Below are positions 1 through 5,577 of a stretch of 5,577 bases of DNA, in pieces. Location of the stretch: NCBI GenBank assembly GCA_025355595.1, contig JANXZI010000498.1:1-5577 (forward strand), in the 5' to 3' direction. The DNA comes from Spartobacteria bacterium. Its GTDB lineage: Bacteria; Verrucomicrobiota; Verrucomicrobiia; Chthoniobacterales; Chthoniobacteraceae. Made by a program: the position numbers and the translations under genes. The notes beneath the pieces were generated by a model. The model made no database searches, was not told the origin of the DNA, and saw only the letters and a program-made list of their open reading frames with translations. The first letter of the stretch is position 1, and each line of letters opens with the position of its first letter.

Positions 1-2
1 CA

Positions 3-872
3 CCTCCGGCGGAAAAGCAGGGGAAGCATCCCGAGTTTGCCAACCATCTGGAATTCGATCATCTCGTGATTTACGAGATCAAGGACGGCGCGCTGGCCTT
101 GCTGCACACGGGGACGCGCGGTGCGGGCTTTCACTGCGGAGTGAACGGCGGCACGGTCGGGCTGGACTTTGATGCAAGGCATCTCTTCGTGCCGAATGCG
201 ACGGGCGACACGCCGAGGACGGGCAGCGTCGGCGTGTTTGCGCTGGATGAGGACGGGGTGCCCACCGATGCGCCGGAGGAGACACCGGGGAAAAAGCCCA
301 AGGCCGCGACTTTGAAGGCGAGGGTCGGGAAGGATGTGAACGGAAAATACAATCGCCTCGCGGCGCTGCCCAAAAGCCGGCTGATCAACAGCTACCTGCC
401 GACCGGCATGGGCTGGTTCGCCGCGCGCGAGGCGCTGCTGATGGGAGGCTACTCAGGCTGCCTCGTGAATGACGTTCACGACGGAGGCGCGCGGCAGATG
501 TGGTTTCACATCCCCGGCGATCTCACGGGCCCGTGCGCCATCGCCGGGCATCCCACGCAGCCCGCGCTCTACATTTGCCTGCAAGATCACCATCGCTTCT
601 ACCAGATCGCGCAGACGGATGGGTATCCGTCGCTGCTGCCGCAGGTCGCGACGGTGACGGGCGCGCACATGACGGGCATCCCGGTGGTCGCGGTGAAGCA
701 ATCGTGCGTCGCGATCGGCGACACGAAATCGCTGCACCTCCTCGGCCTCGGCGCGGACGGGCGGCTGAATGGCAAAAGTGATCGGCTGAAGCTGGAATGC
801 GGTATTGCGAAGGGACTCGCGTATTCCGAGAAGCACGGGCGGCTCTACGTCGCGGTGAACAAGAACGACTGA
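3..872 (+). CDS. Beta-propeller-like protein, 5' end outside window
   Basis: The frame is open from the first complete codon at base 3, so the gene starts upstream of the window. The GTG at base 66 is internal: the 21 preceding codons read as ordinary protein (for example EFANHLEFDHLVIYEIKDG). At least 289 residues are present. Short beta-rich segments recur at intervals and resemble propeller blades: HLVIYEIKDGAL, RHLFVPNATGD followed by GSVGVFALDEDG, EALLMGGYSG, PALYICLQDHHRFYQIAQTDG, CVAIGDTKSLHLLGLGADG and the final GRLYVAVNKND. The blade-like rhythm is seen directly. Membership of the YVTN/lactonase-like propeller group is inference, and no catalytic residues can be assigned, so function is unknown. 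Any signal peptide would lie upstream of the window. It ends 3 bases before the next gene, which suggests one operon. The coding assignment is firm, the fold moderately likely. Confidence 0.82.
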   Translation, partial: PPAEKQGKHPEFANHLEFDHLVIYEIKDGALALLHTGTRGAGFHCGVNGGTVGLDFDARHLFVPNATGDTPRTGSVGVFALDEDGVPTDAPEETPGKKPKAATLKARVGKDVNGKYNRLAALPKSRLINSYLPTGMGWFAAREALLMGGYSGCLVNDVHDGGARQMWFHIPGDLTGPCAIAGHPTQPALYICLQDHHRFYQIAQTDGYPSLLPQVATVTGAHMTGIPVVAVKQSCVAIGDTKSLHLLGLGADGRLNGKSDRLKLECGIAKGLAYSEKHGRLYVAVNKND

Positions 873-875
873 GCG

Positions 876-1517
876 ATGCGTTTCCTTTTCATAAAATCAA
901 AAGTGATCGCACTGTGCGTGGCGCTGCTCGCATTCGGCGCAGTGCCGCTCGTGGCGCGCACGATCATCATCAAGGCGGATGCGCTGGATTCCTTCGCCGC
1001 GCTGTCTGAGACCAACGTACGCAACGGCTGGGCGACCTACAATTATGACAACACGCGCTACATCAATTCCGCAGCCGGCGCCGGACCGGCCACGAGCTAT
1101 CTGCTGCGCTATTCGCTCGATCAGATTCCGAAGGGCATGCGCATCACGCGCGCGGAGTGGACCATCGCGCACAATGTCGCCAGCACGAAAATCAGTGTGT
1201 GGCGCGTGCTGCCCGAGTGGGGAATCGGCGCGTGTTTTCAATACCGCACGACTTATCCGAAGAAGCAGGAGTGGTCGGTCGCAGGCGCGCGCGGGAAGTC
1301 CACGGATCGCGCGACGAACCCGACGGCGTCCGGGCAATTTGTGAACGGGCAACTCCTCACGGTGAACGTCACGCAGGATGTCGAGATGTGGTATTCCGGC
1401 GCTGCGCCGAATCGCGGGTGGCTGATCACGTTTGATGGATTTGCGCTGCTGCACTCACCGACGCACGGCGGGCATCGGCACAAGTGGCAGCTCACGGTGA
1501 CGTATGAGCCGGAGTGA
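876..1517 (+). CDS. Secreted DNRLRE-domain-like protein
   Basis: This 213-residue protein starts with ATG three bases after the preceding stop, with no clear Shine-Dalgarno sequence. Residues 1-27 form a signal peptide: a basic start (MRFLFIKSK), a hydrophobic core (VIALCVALLAFGAV) and a likely cut after PLVA. The rest resembles the DNRLRE (disaggregatase-related, CBM96-like) beta-sandwich: an early NYDNTRYIN stretch, then YLLRYSLDQIPKGMRITRAE at 76-95 (the 'rigid strand, then raise a derivative' pattern of that family), ISVWRVLPEW at 106-115, NVTQDVEMWYSG at 164-175 and APNRGWLITF at 177-186. Such domains sit in cell-surface proteins and are thought to bind polysaccharide; here one domain fills the whole mature chain, so it is probably a binding or structural surface protein rather than an enzyme. 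Its TGA stop is the first three bases of a TGACGAA repeat. The family call rests on motif recall, not on a search. Confidence 0.82.
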   Translation: MRFLFIKSKVIALCVALLAFGAVPLVARTIIIKADALDSFAALSETNVRNGWATYNYDNTRYINSAAGAGPATSYLLRYSLDQIPKGMRITRAEWTIAHNVASTKISVWRVLPEWGIGACFQYRTTYPKKQEWSVAGARGKSTDRATNPTASGQFVNGQLLTVNVTQDVEMWYSGAAPNRGWLITFDGFALLHSPTHGGHRHKWQLTVTYEPE

Positions 1518-4500
1518 CGAATGACGAAGTGAAACCCGCCCTCGGAAATATGCTGATCATGAGACGCGTAGCGTCGGCCACAACAATAGCCGTGGGTGAC
1601 GCGTCTTCGAGGAACCCACGGATCGCATCAAGTGCGAGCGCGCTGCGTAGCAGCGCAACATCACGTGTGACCGCGCAGTTGTGCCGCCGCTACGCGGCTA
1701 TTTCCGTTGTGTGCGCGAGTCCGTGGGTTCCTCGCGGACTCGTCACCCACGGCTATTGTTGTATTGGCGCTACGCGCCACGTCGCGTTTCGCGCATGGAA
1801 ATTCTTCCTGCTGCTTTCGTCATTTGTCATTCGTCATTCGTCGTTCCCCCACCGCGCGGCCCTGCTGATTTCGTCATTCGTCGTTCGTCGTTCGTCGTTT
1901 CCCTTCCGCGCGGCCCTGCTGCTTTCGTCATTCGTCATTCTGCATTCGTCATTCCTCGCCGCCGCACCGGCAGCGCCAGCGCCCGAGCCCTCCCCTGCCC
2001 CGCCGCCGCCGGCCTGGGTACCGGGCTATCGCGTGCGCTTTCCGCTGCGTGTGCTCGTGGATTTCACGGCTGAAAAGCAGCCGACCGAGTCCGTCATCGC
2101 ACGGCTTCCGGCGGCGGGCTGGCTACGTGCGGATGGCGCGGACATTTGCGTCCAGGCGCAGGACGGCACGCTGATTCCCGTCGCGGTTCTCTCGCACCAT
2201 CCGCGCGGCGACACGCTGATCCAATTTAAGCGCAGCGGGAATGCGCCGATGTATTGGGCCTACGCGGGAAATGCGAACGCACCCGCGGCGAATGGGCCGG
2301 TGATCCAGGAAGGCATCACGGCGGAATTCCGCGACTGGGCGGGCGACTCGATCGCGAGCTGGGCGGATGTTGTCGCGGGGCTGAAGAAGAGCACGGTCGT
2401 CACGGCGAATTCATTCGTGGACATGGTCGCGCAGAATGTGAACCCCGCGCGGCCGGACACGCCGCACAATTTCGCCGCGTCGTATCGCGGCTTTCTGCGC
2501 ATCGAGGAAGCGGGCGTTTACAAATTCTTTCTCGGAGCGGAGCATGCGGCGTTTCTGTTCATTGATGGCAATCGCGTGTGGGAGCAGAAGGGCGCGCATC
2601 CTTTCGCCATCACGATCCCCGCAAGCGCGTGGGCGGAGGTGGAACTCACCGAGGGCGTGCATCCGTTTGAGATTCATCACGTCTGCGGGGCGAATGCGGC
2701 GAGGGCAAACTGCTCCCTCTACTGGAAGGCCGACACCGCAAAACGGAAACTGGCCAGCACCTGGGTGCCGCCGGACATGTTCCCGCGTGCCAGTCTCGCC
2801 GAAGCAACCAGCATCGAAGGTGCAAATGGGTCGCCCGCGACGACGTTCGTGTGGGGCGTGGAGGACACGCTGAGCACGCCGGGGAACAATCTGCACCTCG
2901 CGCGCTTCGAGGCGCAGGGCGTGATCGCGGACGCGGCGAAAATCGTGTGGGACTTCGGCGACGGGAATCACGGCACGGGGGCTTCGCCGACGCATGTCTA
3001 TTTCAAATCCGGCGAATACATGGTGACGATGACTGCCGGCGGCGGACCGCCGCCGATCACGCAGCGCGTTTACATGTGGACTGCGCCCGCACCGACGAGC
3101 CCGTATTCTCTCGCGAAGGCGGTGGAGCTGCTCACGACGAGCGAGTGGAGCAAGTGGGACACGCAGCGGATCAATTCGCTATTCGATTTCCTCACCGTGT
3201 CCGAGCAGCCAAACCGCTGGCCGCTCGTGGAAAAAATCGGGCGTCACCTGCTCGCGCTGCCCGATGTGGATTTGAAACGCCGCATCGTTTTGCAGACGAC
3301 GATCATGGAGGCGCTGGCCGAGCAGGGTCGCGCTGTGGAGGCGATGCAACTCATGGACGAGGCGCTGAAGGCGGCAGGCAAAGTGCCGTCGCTGCAAGTG
3401 CTCGCGCTGCTCAAGGGCGCGGACATCGCATGGAATCATCGCAAGGAATACGCGGAGGCCGCGACGCTCTACGAACGGATCATCAACCAGCATCGCGGCC
3501 TGAACATCCCGGCGGTGCGCGAGGCAGCGATCCACTGGGGCGATCTCTACACGCAGGCGGGCGACATGGTGCAGGCCGCCGAACGCTATCGGCTCGCGAA
3601 GACACTCGGCGGCGAGCGCTTCGCCGCGACGGGACAGAGCGAGGCGATCCAGCGCGGCGCGCAGCTTCGTATCGCCGAGCAAAAGCTGCGCAGCGGCGAC
3701 GTGCGCGGCACACGCCTGCTGCTGGAGAAGATGGAACTCGATTTTCCCGAGCAGAAACTCGAGGGCATGTATCGCTTCCTGCGCGCCGAGACGGATCGTT
3801 TCGCAGGCCGCTATGAGGATGCGATGAAGCACTATGAGGTGCTGCTGAAGCTGCGCCAGTGGGCCGGTTTCCGCGACCGCGCGATCCACGGACTCGCGGA
3901 TTGCTACTATCGGCGCGAGGACTTCGCCGCGTCGCTCGGATGGTTTGAAAAGCTGCGCGAATCGTTCCCAGAATATTTTGAACTGCAAAAGCTCGGCACC
4001 GTTTTCGAACTCGTGAAGACGAAGGCGGCGAGCGCCGAGGCCGCGAAAAAATCCGGCACACCACTCGCGAACGAGACCTTTCGCAGCTTCGCCACGGGCT
4101 TCGAGCCGAACGAACCGCCGCCCGCCGCAACGGTGGTGAAAATCTCAGTCGAGCCGATGCTCGGCATTGACGGCCCGCACGTCGGCTACATGAAAAACGG
4201 CACCGGCTTCACCGTGGCGAAGGAACTGAAAAACCTGCCGCCGGGCGGGACATGCTGGGTGGAATTCTGGTATCGCGAGCAGATGTGCAGCCGCGAGGTG
4301 AGCGCGTGGAATTACGCCACCGTGACGATGTGGCCCGGCGCAGATGGCACGAGCAAGGCGCCGTCGGACAGCTCGACCATTCATCTGCAACGCACCTACG
4401 GCCAATGGCGGAAAATGGCGACGCGTCTCCGCGTGCCGCAGGCGCAGGATGGCACGGTGAAGATCGTATTCTGGAATTCGTATGGCACGCTGCGGATTGA

Positions 4501-4579
4501 TGGTCTAAAAATCCTGCCCGTGAGCGACCGGCAGAGCGACACGCTGCGCAGCTTCATCGAGGCACCGGAGGTCGAATGA
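1514..4579 (+). CDS. Large secreted modular protein: DUF2341-like, PA14, PKD, TPR-like, C-terminal beta-sandwich
   Basis: The maximal open frame has 1021 codons from a GTG that overlaps the upstream TGA; this start is given because it is the outer limit, not because it is convincing. Codons 1-150 are read from repeats: the TGACGAA heptamers, palindromic element A, then three 18-residue repeats. The third repeat (RAALLLSSFVILHSSFLAAA, about 133-151) looks like a signal-peptide core with cleavage near LAAA. A Pro/Ala linker follows (152-168). Regions in the 1021-residue numbering: a DUF2341-like beta-domain at about 172-256; PA14 at about 262-405 (RIEEAGVYKFFLGAEHAAFLF, then IDGNRVWE), with Cys391 and Cys400 possibly bridged; PKD at about 455-522 with the signature WDFGDG at 479-484 and THVYFKSGEYMVTM; TPR-like helical hairpins at about 531-822, clearest at 625-660 and 752-822; and a beta-sandwich at about 870-1001 resembling a carbohydrate-binding module. 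PA14 and PKD are typical of exported adhesive or polysaccharide-binding proteins; TPR suggests protein contacts. No enzyme domain is visible. The gene lies between two palindromic elements. Confidence 0.9.
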   Translation: MTNDEVKPALGNMLIMRRVASATTIAVGDASSRNPRIASSASALRSSATSRVTAQLCRRYAAISVVCASPWVPRGLVTHGYCCIGATRHVAFRAWKFFLLLSSFVIRHSSFPHRAALLISSFVVRRSSFPFRAALLLSSFVILHSSFLAAAPAAPAPEPSPAPPPPAWVPGYRVRFPLRVLVDFTAEKQPTESVIARLPAAGWLRADGADICVQAQDGTLIPVAVLSHHPRGDTLIQFKRSGNAPMYWAYAGNANAPAANGPVIQEGITAEFRDWAGDSIASWADVVAGLKKSTVVTANSFVDMVAQNVNPARPDTPHNFAASYRGFLRIEEAGVYKFFLGAEHAAFLFIDGNRVWEQKGAHPFAITIPASAWAEVELTEGVHPFEIHHVCGANAARANCSLYWKADTAKRKLASTWVPPDMFPRASLAEATSIEGANGSPATTFVWGVEDTLSTPGNNLHLARFEAQGVIADAAKIVWDFGDGNHGTGASPTHVYFKSGEYMVTMTAGGGPPPITQRVYMWTAPAPTSPYSLAKAVELLTTSEWSKWDTQRINSLFDFLTVSEQPNRWPLVEKIGRHLLALPDVDLKRRIVLQTTIMEALAEQGRAVEAMQLMDEALKAAGKVPSLQVLALLKGADIAWNHRKEYAEAATLYERIINQHRGLNIPAVREAAIHWGDLYTQAGDMVQAAERYRLAKTLGGERFAATGQSEAIQRGAQLRIAEQKLRSGDVRGTRLLLEKMELDFPEQKLEGMYRFLRAETDRFAGRYEDAMKHYEVLLKLRQWAGFRDRAIHGLADCYYRREDFAASLGWFEKLRESFPEYFELQKLGTVFELVKTKAASAEAAKKSGTPLANETFRSFATGFEPNEPPPAATVVKISVEPMLGIDGPHVGYMKNGTGFTVAKELKNLPPGGTCWVEFWYREQMCSREVSAWNYATVTMWPGADGTSKAPSDSSTIHLQRTYGQWRKMATRLRVPQAQDGTVKIVFWNSYGTLRIDGLKILPVSDRQSDTLRSFIEAPEVE
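1515..1528 (-). repeat. Two TGACGAA heptamers over the gene 2 stop codon
   Basis: TGACGAA occurs twice in tandem at 1515-1521 and 1522-1528, followed by a degenerate GTGAAA. It is the reverse complement of the TTCGTCA heptamers found 290 bases downstream. The first TGA is the stop codon of the DNRLRE-like gene, and the apparent GTG start of the next open frame (1514) lies in the same bases. Its first residues, TNDE, are simply the translation of the repeat. Confidence 0.85.
1563..1779. repeat. Palindromic repeat element A (217 bp, REP/MITE-like)
   Basis: The outer arms are 1566-1622 and 1720-1775, inverted copies of each other. The arms share a perfect 22-base block (ACAACAATAGCCGTGGGTGA plus CG) and a perfect 15-base block (CGAGGAACCCACGGA). 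Each arm can also fold alone, with CCGTGGGT pairing to ACCCACGG (1590-1597 with 1614-1621; 1721-1728 with 1745-1752). Four small hairpins share the core GC-GTA-GC or its complement: 1563-1575, 1640-1656, 1686-1698 and 1765-1779. No transposase gene or clear target-site duplication is seen. The nested palindromes suggest a non-autonomous repeat of the REP/BIME or MITE kind; its family is not identified. It lies inside the nominal open frame of the large gene but is unlikely to be coding. Confidence 0.8.
1808..1954 (+). repeat. Three 54-bp tandem units made of TTCGTCA heptamers
   Basis: Each unit has four heptamers plus TTC (31 bases: 1816-1846, 1870-1900, 1924-1954; the second ends TTT). They are separated by 23-base GC-rich spacers of the form CCC-NN-CCGCGCGGCCCTGCTG-NT. 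The period is exactly 54 bases, so the repeat stays in frame and encodes 18 residues: LLLSSFVIRHSSFPHRAA, LLISSFVVRRSSFPFRAA and LLLSSFVILHSSFLAAA. Heptamer variants include TTTGTCA, TTCGTCG and TTCTGCA. The array ends where the Ala/Pro-rich linker of the large secreted protein begins. Confidence 0.85.
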
Positions 4580-4615
4580 AAATATTTCCTGAAACCCGGC
4601 ATGCGCTTTTCCACG

Positions 4616-4831
4616 CCGGAGGCGTCATGGAAATCAGCCGGTGGTCGAGCGAGCTTGGCGAGCGAACACCACCGGATCACGTACCCCACGAACATGCGCC
4701 CCGGCGGGTGCGCCGGGAATGCTTGAGCCCCTTCCGGCACCCCTTCCGGGGTGCTTCCGTTTTGCGGCCTGATCCGGTGGTGTTCGCTCGTGCCTCGCTC
4801 GACCACCGGCTAATTTCCGCCATCCCTCCGG
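4616..4831. repeat. Palindromic repeat element B (about 216 bp, REP/MITE-like)
   Basis: The core arms are 4636-4678 and 4771-4811. Their inverted copies match over 18 bases (AGCCGGTGGTCGAGCGAG) and 20 bases (CGAGCGAACACCACCGGATC), separated by a variable 3-5 bases. A weaker match (14 of 20) extends the arms out to 4616 and 4831. Each arm contains its own hairpin: CCGGTGGT with ACCACCGG at 4638-4645 / 4668-4675 and 4774-4781 / 4802-4809. The middle (4679-4770) holds a perfect 7-bp hairpin at 4737-4754 and repeated CCCCTTCCGG. It fills most of the 311-base gap between the large gene and the next; no other gene is visible there. The element family is not identified. Confidence 0.8.
4737..4763 (+). 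terminator. Possible weak intrinsic terminator inside element B
   Basis: A 7-bp GC-rich stem (GCACCCC, loop TTCC, GGGGTGC) at 4737-4754 is followed by TTCCGTTTT, ending at 4763. It lies 158 bases downstream of the large gene's stop. The T-tract is short and interrupted and the hairpin belongs to the repeat element, so termination here is only a possibility. Confidence 0.25.
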
Positions 4832-4890
4832 GATTCCAGAGAGCCTCCGGGACGGTTGCGACTGGCCCCAAAATGATACTTTCGCACTTG

Positions 4891-5577
4891 ATGACAGACT
4901 CCAGATTCACGCATGTCTTGATCATCGTGTTTGCGTGGCTGTGTCTCGCGAGCGGCGCAGGCGCGAAGGAGATCCACTCGAACGGTCTCGGCGGCGGGCG
5001 GTGGAGCGATGCCGCGACTTGGCGCGGTGGCGCGGTTCCCGGGGCGGAGGACGAAGCCGTGATCGGCGCGCGGGACATCGTGCTCTTTGATCGCAACGAT
5101 GCTGATGCGCCGACGTGCAAATCGCTCATCCTCGATCCGAATTCCAACTTCGCGTTCCAAGGCGGCCTCGGGAAACGCACACTCACGGTGAACGGCGCGC
5201 TCGAAATCCACGGCAGCCTGAAGATGCACGCGCAGGGCGCGACCGATGACATGGGAATCCAGCTTTGCGCGACGGCGGCAGCCGAGCGCGTGATCAAACT
5301 TGAGCGCGGCGGCGCGCTGCTCGTGGCGGGGCGTCCGGCGCTCGCGGAGGGCAAACGCAATGCGCGCATCAGCGTCACTGCGCCGATGGAGGGCAAGGTG
5401 ATCCCGTCCGGCGAACTCACCGCGGGCGGGCGCACAATGGTCGATCTCCAGAACGCGCATGTGGACAATGTCGCTATCGCCGTCGCGAGCATTGACAACA
5501 CCGGCGCGAAGCCAAACGAGCGCTGCAATTTTTCCGGCAATCATTTCACCGGCCACGCGCGGCTGGCGGTTTCGGCG
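4891..5577 (+). CDS. Secreted G8-like / beta-helix protein, 3' end outside window
   Basis: The frame is open to the last base, giving at least 229 residues from ATG 4891. That start is preferred because it gives a compact signal peptide: MTDSRFTHV, then the core LIIVFAWLCLASGAGA, cut before KEIHSNG. ATG 4873 in the same frame adds six residues and is nearly as good. Neither has a clear ribosome binding site. Residues 35-60 (RWSDAATWRGGAVPGAEDEA) match the pattern 'W-S-x-x-x-T-W-x-G-G-x-x-P-G-x-x-D' that opens G8-type domains of secreted and surface proteins. Beta-rich turns follow (LTVNGALEIHGSLKMHAQG, GGALLVAGRPALAEG). From about residue 175 the text is repetitive (NAHVDNVAIAVASIDNTG, NFSGNHFTGHARL), as at the start of a right-handed beta-helix. 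It is probably a large extracellular protein whose function would be set by the missing part. The same frame is open back to ATG 4576, through element B, which is probably incidental. Confidence 0.82.
   Translation, partial: MTDSRFTHVLIIVFAWLCLASGAGAKEIHSNGLGGGRWSDAATWRGGAVPGAEDEAVIGARDIVLFDRNDADAPTCKSLILDPNSNFAFQGGLGKRTLTVNGALEIHGSLKMHAQGATDDMGIQLCATAAAERVIKLERGGALLVAGRPALAEGKRNARISVTAPMEGKVIPSGELTAGGRTMVDLQNAHVDNVAIAVASIDNTGAKPNERCNFSGNHFTGHARLAVSA

Noticed and set aside
66..872. GTG at 66 as the start of the first gene
   Set aside because: The same frame is open to the window edge and the upstream codons read as normal protein continuous with the rest, so the gene starts outside the window.
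897..1454. Minus-strand open frame of 185 codons opposite the DNRLRE-like gene
   Set aside because: It has arginine-rich low-quality composition and lies fully within a well-supported + strand gene.
1808..1954. CRISPR-like array (31-base repeats with 23-base spacers)
   Set aside because: The spacers are nearly identical and the repeats are degenerate heptamers, the reverse of a CRISPR array; there are only three units and no cas gene.
1681..2073. Frame-1 open frame containing ATG 1795
   Set aside because: It is made of element A and heptamer repeat translation, ends soon after entering the conserved gene, and overlaps the well-supported frame 2. Kept only as evidence for the possible one-base frameshift.
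3179..3988. Minus-strand open frame of 269 codons opposite the TPR-like region
   Set aside because: It is an antisense shadow: the + strand has clear helical repeats and normal codon use there.
4825..4852. Direct repeat CCTCCGGGA at 4825-4833 and 4844-4852 as a target-site duplication of element B
   Set aside because: Both copies are on the same side of the element, so they cannot be a flanking duplication.
4856..4879. Possible promoter (TTGCGA and TGATAC) before the G8-like gene
   Set aside because: The spacing between the two boxes is about 12 bases, too short for a standard sigma-70-type promoter.
4810..5556. Long minus-strand open frame of 248 codons opposite the G8-like gene
   Set aside because: Its translation is Arg/Ala/His-rich without domain patterns, as expected for antisense of GC-rich coding DNA, while the + strand shows a signal peptide and G8-type motif.

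Overview
The window is GC-rich (roughly 60% by eye) and every supported gene lies on the + strand. Four genes are read in one direction: the 3' part of a beta-propeller-like protein (3-872), a small secreted DNRLRE-type protein (876-1517), a large modular secreted protein with PA14, PKD, TPR-like and C-terminal beta-sandwich regions (open frame 1514-4579), and the 5' part of a secreted G8-like/beta-helix protein that runs off the end (from about 4891). The style of the secreted proteins, the absence of clear Shine-Dalgarno sequences, and the TTCGTCA/TGACGAA heptamer repeats (translated as FVIRHSS) suggest a bacterium of the Verrucomicrobiota or a related PVC lineage. That assignment is inference; there is no rRNA or marker gene here.

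Layout: genes 1 and 2 are 3 bases apart and probably co-transcribed. Gene 2's stop codon is the first three bases of a TGACGAA heptamer repeat. From there to about 1955 the DNA is repeat-derived: a 217-bp palindromic element (A, 1563-1779), then three 54-bp tandem units built of TTCGTCA heptamers (about 1808-1954). The open frame of gene 3 runs through all of this, so its first 150 or so codons are repeat-encoded and its true start is unclear. The conserved protein begins near 2020. After gene 3 comes a second palindromic element (B, about 4616-4831) of similar size and design but different sequence, then gene 4.

No enzyme active site is recognisable. Three genes have, or plausibly have, signal peptides followed by extracellular adhesion or carbohydrate-binding-type modules, so the locus looks like a set of exported surface or matrix proteins. 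The most interesting material is between the genes: the two palindromic elements that bracket gene 3, and the heptamer array. That array encodes the same heptapeptide in all three forward frames and appears to supply the signal peptide of gene 3.
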